Below, one piece after another: positions 1 to 8,286 of a stretch of 64,000 bases of DNA. The translations under genes were made by a program, and so were the position numbers. Source of the stretch: Dorea sp. D27. Lineage in GTDB: Bacteria; Bacillota; Clostridia; Lachnospirales; Lachnospiraceae. The notes under the pieces were generated by a model. It saw nothing but the letters and a program-made list of their open reading frames with translations. It was not told the DNA's origin and did not search any database. The stretch spans positions 840,217 through 904,216 of the forward strand of contig NZ_KQ236743.1 in NCBI RefSeq assembly GCF_001185345.1, written 5' to 3'. Position 1 is the stretch's first letter; every line of letters starts with the position of its first letter.

Positions 1-410
1 TCGCTGATTTTTTCTGATATGACAGAAGCGAATTCCCGGTAGCGGTCCAGAAGCTTTTCACGGATAGCTTCATTTCCAAGCATAGCGTCGTAGAAAAGAT
101 GAAGCCGCATCCCCGCGGTAGAGATATCCCGTTCCAGAATATACTTTACAAGCCTGTGTACGGAAGTATCCTTTGAGGCATCCCCGGTCCATTCGATGAG
201 GTCATGATACTGCCGGTCCAGATACTTGTCCGTGATATCAAACAGAATGTCGGTCTTCGTCTTATAATGGTAATACAGCGTACCTTTCGAGATTCCGGCA
301 AAACGCGCGATCTCAGACAGGGAGATATCAGAAAGCTTCTTAGACTTCAGCAGATCTTCCGTTGCCTCGATTATCAGTTCTTTTACATTGTCTTTTCTTG
401 GTGCAGCCAT
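1..410 (-). CDS. TetR-family transcriptional regulator, partial (C-terminus beyond the window)
   Basis: Only the first 136 residues are in the window. The gene reads leftward from an ATG at 410 and leaves at base 1 without a stop. The N-terminus is a typical TetR helix-turn-helix at about residues 24-55, including the signature AGISKGTLYYHYKTK. The ligand-binding C-terminal half is mostly unseen, so the inducer cannot be guessed. The gene is divergent from the flavoprotein operon that starts at 583, and both promoters lie in the 172-base gap. By family habit it probably represses that operon and itself (inference). Confidence 0.9.
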   Translation of the reverse strand, partial: MAAPRKDNVKELIIEATEDLLKSKKLSDISLSEIARFAGISKGTLYYHYKTKTDILFDITDKYLDRQYHDLIEWTGDASKDTSVHRLVKYILERDISTAGMRLHLFYDAMLGNEAIREKLLDRYREFASVISEKIS

Positions 411-440
411 ATCAAATCCCCTTAATCCTTTTATATATCC

Positions 441-469
441 AGTTTACAGCCCGTGCCCCGGAAAGTCAA
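441..469 (-). promoter_or_regulatory. Promoter of the tetR gene
   Basis: Read on the minus strand, TTGACT (464-469) is followed after exactly 17 bases by TAAACT (441-446). This lies about 30 bases before the TetR start codon. Confidence 0.6.
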
Positions 470-503
470 TTTCAGAATTCTTCCGGCAGAAACTGCTTTC
501 TGA

Positions 504-532
504 TTGACAATTAAAAATCGCTTTGCTACTAT
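504..532 (+). promoter_or_regulatory. Promoter of the GlpA-like/AGPS-like operon
   Basis: TTGACA (504-509), a 17-base spacer and TACTAT (527-532) lie 50 bases before the first gene. The imperfect arms GTCAATTTCAGA (465-476) and TCTGATTGAC (499-508) flank the space between the divergent promoters and could form the TetR operator. That operator call is a guess from position and symmetry. Confidence 0.65.
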
Positions 533-582
533 GAGAATAAGAAGTCGGTCGTGTGGACGACTATCGGGAAAGAAGTGATTAG

Positions 583-2337
583 ATGAATGGAGATAGTCTG
601 GAAAGAAAGCTGAATAAAAAGCTGCAGAAGCACTACGGGACGGCAGTACGGGCCAGGATAGGCCAAGATGCCATCCGTGTGTCGGGGACGCTCTCCAGTT
701 GGACGGATATTGTTGCCGCATGCAGCATGTGTGTGCAGAAGGGCTCACATCTGCATGTGGTCAATGATATCGTTCTTGACGGCGTCGCGATGCCAAAGAT
801 GCGCGAGCCGTCCTGGAGCGATGAGAAGCTGGAGGGAAGGCGGCCGGATGTACTTGTCATCGGCGGAGGAATATCCGGAGCCAGTATCGCGAGGGAGCTT
901 TCCAAATGGAAACTGGACATCCTGCTTGTTGAGAAGGAGGCAGATCTTGCCGTTCAGGCATCGGGCAGAAATGACGGGGAGGTGCATCCGGGCGTGGACC
1001 TGAATAAAGGGACGCTGAAGCAGCACTATGTACTTCTTGGCAATAAAATGTACGGGAAAATCTGCCGGGAGCTCGACGTGCCCTTTGAGCGGTGCGGCCA
1101 GTATGTGGGATTTACCCGGTGGTGGATGTATCCTGCCGTGCTGGCCTATGTCTGGCACAGGAAGTTCATATGCAAAGTTACAGACACCGTGATTCTCGGC
1201 CGGAAGGAACTTCGCAGGAAAGAGAAAGAACTGAATCCAAAGATATACTTTGCCATGTACAATCCGAGCGCCGGTTGTGTCTGCCCTTACGGCCTCACGA
1301 TAGCCTATGGTGAGAACGCGGCGGAAAACGGGGCACAGATAAGCCTCAATACGGCGGTACTCGGGATGGAGGTGAAGGAAGGGCAGATAGAAAGCGTACA
1401 GACAAACAGAGGGCGCGTCTATCCTGCCATCGTCATCAACGCGGCAGGGACTTTTGCGGAGGATATCGCAGCCATGGCAGATGACAGGTTTTATTCCATC
1501 CATCCACGAAAAGGGACGAATTCCATACTGGATAAAAAGGCAGGACATATTGTAAAAGGCATCGCATCTGTCAAGACATTGAAGCACAATCCGGCCCATA
1601 CGAAAGGGGGAGGCATCCTGCATACGGTACATGGCAATCTGCTCGTAGGTCCCAATGCAGAAGAGACATACGAGAAGGAGAACTTTGCGACGAGGCAGGA
1701 GAGCATCGATGCAGTGTTTGCCAAACAGAAGATGACGGCAGGGAGGCTTGATAAGAAGGACATCATTACATATTTTACCGGAGTCCGTCCCGCTACCTAT
1801 GAGGAAGATTTCATAATAGAGAAAGGCCGCAGGACACAAAACCTCATACACTGTGCAGGCATACAGTCCCCGGGCCTTACGGCCGCCCCCGCGGCTGCGC
1901 TCGATGTGGAGAAGATGGCGGTGGAAGAGCTCAGAAAGAAAAGGGCGGTAGAGCAAAATGATGCATTTAATCCGATTCGCAAAGGAATACCGGTACTGAA
2001 AGATATGCCAAAAGAAGAAAGGGACAGGATGATTCGTAAGAATCCTGATTATGGGATCATCGTCTGCCGGTGTGAAGAAATCAGCAAAGGAGAGATACTG
2101 GATGCATTGAAATCCCCCGTCGCCGTTCCTACGGTAGACGGAATCAAGAAGAGGCTGAGGCCAGGCATGGGGCGCTGCCAGGGAGGATTCTGCCTGCCCC
2201 TTGTCATGGATATCATAAGCGAGTACCTGCAGCTTCCGCCTGAGGATGTAACAAAGGCTGGAGCCGGTTCCGCCATAACGTATGGACGGACGAAAGGAGC
2301 GGGACAAAGGAGGCGGGACGATGGAGAGACCATATGA
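583..2337 (+). CDS. GlpA-like FAD-dependent glycerol-3-phosphate dehydrogenase-type oxidoreductase with C-terminal BFD [2Fe-2S] domain
   Basis: A 584-residue soluble flavoprotein of the DAO/GlpA type. Residues 1-80 form a small N-terminal domain of uncertain identity. The FAD-binding motif VIGGGISGASIA follows at about residues 90-102. The C-terminus is a BFD-like [2Fe-2S] domain with Cys495, Cys497, Cys532 and Cys537 (CRCEE, then GRCQGGFC). Anaerobic GlpA has this layout and feeds electrons from glycerol-3-phosphate to GlpB/GlpC. Here the next two genes are GlpB-like and DUF1667, so the three probably form one complex. The true substrate may be another polyol phosphate, since an AGPS-like enzyme and an FGGY kinase share the operon. 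An ATG at 583 follows a GAAAGAAG ribosome site. Confidence 0.8.
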   Translation: MNGDSLERKLNKKLQKHYGTAVRARIGQDAIRVSGTLSSWTDIVAACSMCVQKGSHLHVVNDIVLDGVAMPKMREPSWSDEKLEGRRPDVLVIGGGISGASIARELSKWKLDILLVEKEADLAVQASGRNDGEVHPGVDLNKGTLKQHYVLLGNKMYGKICRELDVPFERCGQYVGFTRWWMYPAVLAYVWHRKFICKVTDTVILGRKELRRKEKELNPKIYFAMYNPSAGCVCPYGLTIAYGENAAENGAQISLNTAVLGMEVKEGQIESVQTNRGRVYPAIVINAAGTFAEDIAAMADDRFYSIHPRKGTNSILDKKAGHIVKGIASVKTLKHNPAHTKGGGILHTVHGNLLVGPNAEETYEKENFATRQESIDAVFAKQKMTAGRLDKKDIITYFTGVRPATYEEDFIIEKGRRTQNLIHCAGIQSPGLTAAPAAALDVEKMAVEELRKKRAVEQNDAFNPIRKGIPVLKDMPKEERDRMIRKNPDYGIIVCRCEEISKGEILDALKSPVAVPTVDGIKKRLRPGMGRCQGGFCLPLVMDIISEYLQLPPEDVTKAGAGSAITYGRTKGAGQRRRDDGETI

Positions 2338-3589
2338 CGTGACGGTGATCGGTGGCGGTCCCGGAGGACTTGCAGCCGCGCTCAAGGCAGATGAAGCGGG
2401 GGCGCATGTTCTGCTGATTGAGCGGGAGGCACGGCTGGGCGGGATACTGAAGCAGTGTATCCATGATGGATTTGGTCTGATACGGTATGGGGAAAGGCTC
2501 TCCGGGCCGGAATATGTAGAACGCTTTACAGATTCTTTCAGGCAGCGGACGATCGCATGTCTGCTCCAGACGTTTGTCACTGCGATTGATCAGCGTAAAG
2601 ATGGATTCCTTCTTACGGTGGTGAATGCGCACGGTGTCATGGAATATAGGACGAAGACGATTGTGCTCGCCACCGGCTGCCGGGAACGGACGGCGAGGCA
2701 GGTGGCAATCCACGGTACAAGGCCGGCCGGCATATTTACGGCAGGGACGGCACAGCATCTGGTCAACCTGTCGGGGCAGATGCCAACGAAAAGATGTGTC
2801 ATCCTGGGAAGCGGCGATATCGGCCTCATAATGGCGCGGCGTCTTACGCTGGAAGGGGCGGAGGTTGCAGGAGTGTATGAAGTCAAGCCGGAACCGTCGG
2901 GACTTAGGAGGAATATTGCCCAGTGCCTGGAGGACTATGACATTCCGCTTCATCTGTCCCAGACGGTGACAAGAGTGTTTGGCGACAGCCGTCTGGAAGC
3001 GGTGGAAGTCGCCCGTGTGGATAGTAGTATGCGCCCTGTGCCTGGAACAGAGAAAATAATCGGCTGTGATGCGCTCATACTCTCCGTGGGGCTGATACCT
3101 GAGAATGAGATTGCAGAAACGCTCAAGGTGCCGATGGACCGGGGGACAAAAGGACCTGTCTGCAATTCAGATTTCATGACCTGTGTGCCCGGCGTATTTT
3201 CATGTGGAAACGCCCTCCATGTCAGCGACCTGGTCGATTACGTATCTGAGAGCGGAGAACTGGCAGGGGCTGCCGCGGCCTGCTACCGGCCGGAGGCTGA
3301 CTGTAAAGAGGATGTGCCGCTGCTGCCTGACGGCTCGCTGCAGTATATCGTGCCACAGAAGATAAATGTACATGACGGGAAAGAGACGGTTCTGTATTTC
3401 AGAAGCCGGGAGACTGTAACGGACGGTACATTCGTCATCGAAGTTGACGGAAAGGAACTGTTTGTGAAGCATTACCGGAACTTAAGGCCGCCGGAGATGG
3501 AACGAATCAAAGTGGATTTCAGCGGGTCCGGGCTGAGGGAGGATGCCAGAATCACAGTACGTATCCGGCAGAAGGAGGGAGCAAGATGA
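2321..3589 (+). CDS. GlpB-like NAD(P)/FAD-dependent oxidoreductase
   Basis: A two-dinucleotide-fold flavoprotein of about 422 residues. An FAD motif VIGGGPGGLAAA lies near residues 7-18 and a second Rossmann motif ILGSGDIGL near residue 165. It resembles the pyridine nucleotide-disulfide family members that follow GlpA-like proteins in clostridia. It overlaps the end of the upstream gene by 17 bases, which implies translational coupling. The ATG at 2321 was chosen because AAAGGAGG sits 7 bases before it; an in-frame ATG at 2282 lies before that site and is less likely. It probably passes electrons between the GlpA-like subunit and an acceptor (inference). Confidence 0.75.
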   Translation: MERPYDVTVIGGGPGGLAAALKADEAGAHVLLIEREARLGGILKQCIHDGFGLIRYGERLSGPEYVERFTDSFRQRTIACLLQTFVTAIDQRKDGFLLTVVNAHGVMEYRTKTIVLATGCRERTARQVAIHGTRPAGIFTAGTAQHLVNLSGQMPTKRCVILGSGDIGLIMARRLTLEGAEVAGVYEVKPEPSGLRRNIAQCLEDYDIPLHLSQTVTRVFGDSRLEAVEVARVDSSMRPVPGTEKIIGCDALILSVGLIPENEIAETLKVPMDRGTKGPVCNSDFMTCVPGVFSCGNALHVSDLVDYVSESGELAGAAAACYRPEADCKEDVPLLPDGSLQYIVPQKINVHDGKETVLYFRSRETVTDGTFVIEVDGKELFVKHYRNLRPPEMERIKVDFSGSGLREDARITVRIRQKEGAR

Positions 3590-3948
3590 AAGAGCTGACC
3601 TGTATCGTATGCCCGAATGGATGCACGCTTTATGCAGAAGAAACGGAAGCGGGATTCCAGGTGGCCGGGAACCTGTGCAGAAGAGGGGAAGAATTTGCCA
3701 TAACGGAGCTGACCAATCCGGTGAGGACGGTATGCTCTACCGTGGCAACGGCATTTCCCAGAGTACCGGTCATACCAGTCAGAGTGTCCAGGGAGATTCC
3801 GAAGGAGCGGATATTTGACGTTATGGAGGAAATCAACAAGATTGTCGTGTCAGAAAGAGTGGAAAAAGGAGCTGTCCTGATGGAAGATGTGCTTGGGCTG
3901 GGAGCAGACATCATCGTGACGAGCAGTATACTTTCAGAGCAGGAATAA
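3586..3948 (+). CDS. DUF1667 domain protein
   Basis: A 120-residue protein that opens with the Cys pair CIVCPNGC (residues 6-11) and has a further Cys at about residue 30 (GNLCRRG), the usual DUF1667 pattern. Members of this family typically follow GlpB-like flavoproteins and are thought to carry a metal or Fe-S centre as a small partner subunit. The start codon overlaps the upstream stop by four bases (ATGA). The biochemical role of the family is not established. Confidence 0.8.
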   Translation: MKELTCIVCPNGCTLYAEETEAGFQVAGNLCRRGEEFAITELTNPVRTVCSTVATAFPRVPVIPVRVSREIPKERIFDVMEEINKIVVSERVEKGAVLMEDVLGLGADIIVTSSILSEQE

Positions 3949-3962
3949 AGGAGAGGAAGCAT

Positions 3963-5702
3963 ATGAGCAAACCGTACAAAGGTTTTGAACCAAAATGGGT
4001 GAAGGAGGCTGCGCCGAAAGACAGCTATCGTTCCATCTTCCGATGGGGAGATCCGGATTACGTGAAGTATCCGAAGGAATCCCTTTACAAGATGATGAAG
4101 GAAAAGTTTAATATGACGGATGACGACTTCAGACAGTACGACGGGGATATCGGGATGGACCGCGTAGAGCTGGGAGCTCCATGCGGACTCGCAGGCGTTC
4201 ATCTGGATGCGCTGCGGGAAATTGCCGGGAAAGAATATGTGACGACAGAGGATTATCCCCGGCTGGCGGTAGCTTACGGCAAGACCGGATACGACGCTCT
4301 GCGGCTGCGCCGCAGGCGGGTGGACTGCCTGCCGGATGTGGTCGTGTATCCGAGTACGACGAAGCAGGTAGAAGATATCGTGGCATATTGTTCCGCACAT
4401 AAGATTCCCCTCTACGTCTACGGAGGCGGGAGCAGCGTCACCCGCGGAGTGGAGCCGGTGAAGGGCGGAGTATCGCTCGACATGAGGAAGCGTTTCCAGA
4501 AAGTCATCTCCTTCAACGAGACAGATCAGACGATTACCGTGCAGAGCGGCATGGCTGGTCCGAAGCTTGAAAAGGCGCTGAACCGCGCCCCGGAATTGTT
4601 CGGGGCCAGACGCCGCTATACGTGCGGCCATTTTCCACAGTCATTTGAATACAGCAGTGTCGGCGGATGGGTCGTTACGAGGGGGGCTGGACAGAACAGT
4701 ACATATTACGGCTGTATCACAGATATCGTCATGGGTCAGAAATATGCAACCCCGACGGGAACCATACAGACGAGCTGCTATCCAAGAGAAGCGACCGGAC
4801 CGAACCTGAACCAGATTATGATGGGAAGCGAAGGGGCGTTTGGTGTGCTGACAGAAGTGACGCTCAAAGTATTCCGCTACATGCCTGAAAACAGGGAACG
4901 CTTTTCCTATATTTTTAGAAATTGGAAGACAGCGCGGGAAGCCGCCCGCGAGATGATGCAGTGCGAAGCAGGATTCTCTTCCGTATTCCGCCTGTCGGAT
5001 CCAGAGGAGACGAACCTGATGCTGCGCCTTTATAATGTGGATGAAACGCCGCTCTGGAGCCTTCTCAACGTGCGTGGATACGAGGACATGAAACGATGTC
5101 TGTTCCTTGGATTTACAGACGGAGAGAAAGGATTCTCAAAAAATGTGGCTGACAATATCAGACGCATTGCGAGAAAATACGGGGGAATGAGCCTGACGTC
5201 TTATGTGACGAAGAGCTGGGAGAAAGGCCGGTTCAATGACCCGTATCTCAGAGATACGCTTCTGGATTTCGGAATTATGACCGATACGCTCGAATGTACC
5301 GTCAACTGGTCAAACATGGCGAAGGTACACAGGGAAGTGAGGAAAGTGTGCCATGCCCTCCCGAATACGATTGTGACGACACATATGTCGCACTGCTACC
5401 CACAAGGGGCTAACCTCTACTTCATCTTCATCACACGGATGGATGATGCGGACAGGTTTAAAGCGTACCACAGCACGATACTGGATGCTATCCAGAAGTC
5501 AGGAGCGGCCATGAGCCACCATCATGGCATAGGGAAAATGTTCGCTCCATGGCTGGAAGGGCAGCTTGGAAGAACGGAGTATGGAGCTTTTAAAGCGCTG
5601 AAAGAATATTTTGACCCGGATAATGTCATGAATCCCGGCGGTACGCTTGGCCTTGACCTACCGGAGGAGGAAAAGCGGTTTCTGAGGGATGATATCCGCT
5701 AG
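3963..5702 (+). CDS. FAD-linked oxidase related to alkyldihydroxyacetonephosphate synthase
   Basis: A 579-residue VAO/FAD_binding_4 flavoenzyme. The FAD-binding loop GGGSSVTRGVEP is at about residues 158-169, followed by the SVGGWVVTRGAGQ segment. Near the C-terminus (about residue 518) is SHHHGIG, the histidine triplet that is catalytic in alkyl-DHAP synthase. The C-terminal DPDNVMNPGG is also typical of the superfamily. AGPS exchanges the acyl group of acyl-DHAP for a fatty alcohol to give an ether lipid. Bacterial relatives such as E. coli YgcU sit near FGGY kinases and have no proven substrate. Its place between glycerol-phosphate-type oxidoreductases and an FGGY kinase fits a DHAP or glycerol-like substrate (inference). 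Confidence 0.75.
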   Translation: MSKPYKGFEPKWVKEAAPKDSYRSIFRWGDPDYVKYPKESLYKMMKEKFNMTDDDFRQYDGDIGMDRVELGAPCGLAGVHLDALREIAGKEYVTTEDYPRLAVAYGKTGYDALRLRRRRVDCLPDVVVYPSTTKQVEDIVAYCSAHKIPLYVYGGGSSVTRGVEPVKGGVSLDMRKRFQKVISFNETDQTITVQSGMAGPKLEKALNRAPELFGARRRYTCGHFPQSFEYSSVGGWVVTRGAGQNSTYYGCITDIVMGQKYATPTGTIQTSCYPREATGPNLNQIMMGSEGAFGVLTEVTLKVFRYMPENRERFSYIFRNWKTAREAAREMMQCEAGFSSVFRLSDPEETNLMLRLYNVDETPLWSLLNVRGYEDMKRCLFLGFTDGEKGFSKNVADNIRRIARKYGGMSLTSYVTKSWEKGRFNDPYLRDTLLDFGIMTDTLECTVNWSNMAKVHREVRKVCHALPNTIVTTHMSHCYPQGANLYFIFITRMDDADRFKAYHSTILDAIQKSGAAMSHHHGIGKMFAPWLEGQLGRTEYGAFKALKEYFDPDNVMNPGGTLGLDLPEEEKRFLRDDIR

Positions 5703-5723
5703 GGCAGGAGAGGGGGGACCTTG

Positions 5724-7289
5724 ATGAAACAGGAACATATCGTACTTACCTTTGACGTGGGTACCCAGAGCTCCAGGGCCATGCTGATTGACAGCAGCGG
5801 AGCCATCCTTGCAAAGGCGCAGGAAAAGCATGAACCTCCATATTATTCTGTGGAGCCGGGATATGCCGAGCAGCGGCCGGATTTTTATTACGAACATATA
5901 TGCAGGGCATCGCTTCAGCTAAAAGAGCGCTGTAGAGAACTGTGGGAGCGTATCGGGGCTGTGACAATAACGACAATCCGGGACACGACGGTCTGTGTGG
6001 ACGAGGATGGAATCCCGCTCCGCCCTGCAATCGTATGGCTGGATAAGCGCAGGGCCAAGGGGCGGCCCGCCATGTCGCAGGTTACCCGGATCATGCTGAA
6101 AGCGGTCGGTATGGAAGAGACGGCCAATCTGCAGTATACGAAATCACACTGTAACTGGATTATGCAGAACGAGCCGGATATATGGAACCGCACGTACAAG
6201 TACCTGCTTCTTGGCGGCTATCTCACTTACAAGCTGACCGGGAACATGTCTGACGCGGCGGCCAGCCTCGTGGGGCATCTTCCTGTGGATGCGCAGAGCC
6301 GTTCCTGGCAGAAGAAGGGGGCGCTGACGCGGCCGGTCTTTGATATTCCTAATAGCAAGCTCTGCAATGTCGTCGAGAGCGGCCGGCCGCTTGGCAAAGT
6401 TACCGGGCAGGCGGCGAAGGATACGGGGCTGGCCGAGGGTATGCCGGTGCTGGCGACCGGTTCCGACAAGGCGTGTGAGATACTCGGACTTGGATGTGTG
6501 ACAAAAGAGAAGGCCGCAGTCGGGTTCGGGACGACAGCAACCATTACATATACGATGGACCGGTATCTGGAACCGGAACGCTTCATACCTCCTTATATCT
6601 CGATTCTTCCGGGCTGCTATACACCTGAGATAGAGATCTACAGAGGTTACTGGCTCATATCGTGGTTCAAACAAGAATTTGCTGAAAAGGAAGTAAAACA
6701 GGCGTCCGAACTTGGGATACCTGCGGAGGAGCTGCTGAACAAGCGGCTTCAGGACATACCTGCAGGCTGTGACGGCCTGCTGTTCCAGCCTTATTTTACG
6801 CCGAATGTGACGATGCCGGCGGCAAGAGGGGCAATCATAGGCTTCTCCGACCAGCACACGAGAATACATATCTACCGTGCCATCATCGAAGGAATCAACT
6901 TTGCGCTTATGGACGGGATGCGGCTGATGGAGAGGCGGTCCGGACATAGGTTCAGGGAAGTGCGGCTTGGAGGAGGAGGTTCCAGAAGCAGTGAAATCTG
7001 CCAGATTACAGCAGACATGTTCGGCATTCCAGTCATCCGTACACAGACATACGAGGTGACAGGAATCGGAAGCGCCATGACCGCATTTGTGGCAATGGGC
7101 GTATTCAAGGACTATGAGCATGCGGTTCAGGGCATGGTACATGTAAAAGACGTGTTTGAACCAGATCTGAAGCAGCATGAGATATATGAAGAGCTGTATG
7201 CGGATATATTCCGGAACATCTATGGAAAGCTGTCTCCCCTTTACACGAAGCTGAATGAGATATATAACAGGAAAACTACAGACAGGTAA
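5724..7289 (+). CDS. FGGY-family carbohydrate kinase (glycerol/xylulose kinase-like)
   Basis: A 521-residue kinase with the two actin-like ATPase folds of the FGGY family. The N-terminal phosphate loop is TFDVGTQSSRAML (about residues 8-20), and the C-terminal domain has LGGGGSRSSEICQ near residue 415. It probably phosphorylates a polyol or ketose with ATP, giving the substrate for the flavoproteins encoded upstream. It is the last gene of the TetR-controlled operon and is followed by a strong hairpin. A TTG at 5721 directly precedes the ATG at 5724; the ATG is better spaced from the AGGGGGG site. The substrate cannot be read from the sequence. Confidence 0.85.
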   Translation: MKQEHIVLTFDVGTQSSRAMLIDSSGAILAKAQEKHEPPYYSVEPGYAEQRPDFYYEHICRASLQLKERCRELWERIGAVTITTIRDTTVCVDEDGIPLRPAIVWLDKRRAKGRPAMSQVTRIMLKAVGMEETANLQYTKSHCNWIMQNEPDIWNRTYKYLLLGGYLTYKLTGNMSDAAASLVGHLPVDAQSRSWQKKGALTRPVFDIPNSKLCNVVESGRPLGKVTGQAAKDTGLAEGMPVLATGSDKACEILGLGCVTKEKAAVGFGTTATITYTMDRYLEPERFIPPYISILPGCYTPEIEIYRGYWLISWFKQEFAEKEVKQASELGIPAEELLNKRLQDIPAGCDGLLFQPYFTPNVTMPAARGAIIGFSDQHTRIHIYRAIIEGINFALMDGMRLMERRSGHRFREVRLGGGGSRSSEICQITADMFGIPVIRTQTYEVTGIGSAMTAFVAMGVFKDYEHAVQGMVHVKDVFEPDLKQHEIYEELYADIFRNIYGKLSPLYTKLNEIYNRKTTDR

Positions 7290-7298
7290 TTTCAGGAA

Positions 7299-7347
7299 GG
7301 GGTGCATATACCCGTGGCAGCATGTTTTGTCCGGGTATATGCACCCC
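7299..7347 (+). terminator. Terminator-like hairpin after the FGGY kinase
   Basis: A perfect 16-bp inverted repeat (7299-7314 with 7332-7347) with a 17-base loop, 10 bases after the kinase stop. It has no long T run, so it may stop transcription weakly or stabilise the 3' end. Confidence 0.6.
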
Positions 7348-7500
7348 CTTAGCCTTTCGTTGTAAGGAGAGAATGTCCCGCCTTGTCCGATACTATAAAA
7401 TTGGAATTGGCTAAACCAGATACCAAATATTAAAAATAAAAAATAATAACCAATAATAGAATTTTATTTAGTGTAAAATGCATGAAAAAATCGCTTTAAA

Positions 7501-7529
7501 TTGACATATATTGTTTAAAATAATATAAT
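7501..7529 (+). promoter_or_regulatory. Consensus promoter of the hypB operon
   Basis: TTGACA (7501-7506), exactly 17 bases, then TATAAT (7524-7529): a perfect vegetative promoter 58 bases before hypB. The 150 bases before it (7350-7500) are very A+T rich and could be an upstream element. No other feature was seen there. Confidence 0.85.
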
Positions 7530-7587
7530 CAAATTACAATGACAGAAAAATAACGATAACTGGTATAACCAAATGGAGATGAGAAAA

Positions 7588-8256
7588 ATGGAAAAATTCA
7601 GGGTACTGGAAATCAAGCAGAGTGTTTTTGCAGACAATGACAAGCGGGCGGATGAGCTGAGGAAGGAGCTGAAGGCAAAGAAGGTATTTCTCCTGAATCT
7701 CATGTCTTCTCCCGGTGCGGGAAAGACGTCGACTCTGGCAAGGACGGCTGAACAGCTGAAAGACGAGATGCGGATTGGCGTGATGGAGGCAGATATTGAC
7801 TCGGATGTCGATGCCAGAACGATGGCGGAGCTCGGTGTTAAGACGATACAGCTCCATACAGGGGGCATGTGCCACCTCGACGCCGGCATGACGGCCCGGG
7901 GATTAGAGGGGCTTCAGACGGACGATGTGGATCTGGCCATTCTTGAGAATGTAGGGAACCTCGTCTGTCCGGCGGAATTTGATACCGGGGCGGTAAAAAA
8001 TGCCATGATATTGAGCGTGCCGGAAGGGGACGACAAGCCGTTGAAGTATCCGCTCATGTTTACTGTCTGTGACGTGGTTCTGATCAATAAGATTGACGTG
8101 CTGCCTTATTTTGACTTTGATATGGATCTATGCAGACGGAACATCTTAATGCGCAATCCGAATGCCCGGATCATTCCGGTCTGCGCGCGAACCGGCGAAG
8201 GGATTGATGTCTGGGCCGACTGGCTCCGGATGCAGGTGGAGGAATGGAGAAGATAA
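7588..8256 (+). CDS. hypB: Hydrogenase nickel-insertion GTPase HypB
   Basis: A 222-residue SIMIBI-class GTPase. The Walker A motif SSPGAGKTST lies at about residues 40-49, followed by the HypB signatures CHLDAGM and GNLVCPAEFDTG. HypB delivers nickel with HypA to [NiFe] hydrogenases and, in some bacteria, urease. There is no His-rich N-terminal nickel store. The ATG at 7588 was chosen because GGAGATGAG ends 4 bases before it; an ATG at 7573 would lie before this site. HypA is in the same operon (10996), but hypC, D, E, F and a hydrogenase are not in this window, so the nickel client is unknown. Confidence 0.93.
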   Translation: MEKFRVLEIKQSVFADNDKRADELRKELKAKKVFLLNLMSSPGAGKTSTLARTAEQLKDEMRIGVMEADIDSDVDARTMAELGVKTIQLHTGGMCHLDAGMTARGLEGLQTDDVDLAILENVGNLVCPAEFDTGAVKNAMILSVPEGDDKPLKYPLMFTVCDVVLINKIDVLPYFDFDMDLCRRNILMRNPNARIIPVCARTGEGIDVWADWLRMQVEEWRR

Positions 8257-8286
8257 GGGCAGGCCGGGAAAGAAAGGAGAGAGGGC

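Noticed and set aside
745-2580. A 611-codon open frame on the minus strand
   Set aside because: It lies antisense to the GlpA-like and GlpB-like genes, has no family resemblance and no ribosome site; it is a by-product of codon bias.
6144-7307. A 387-codon open frame on the minus strand
   Set aside because: Antisense to the FGGY kinase and crosses its terminator; no start signal or family features.
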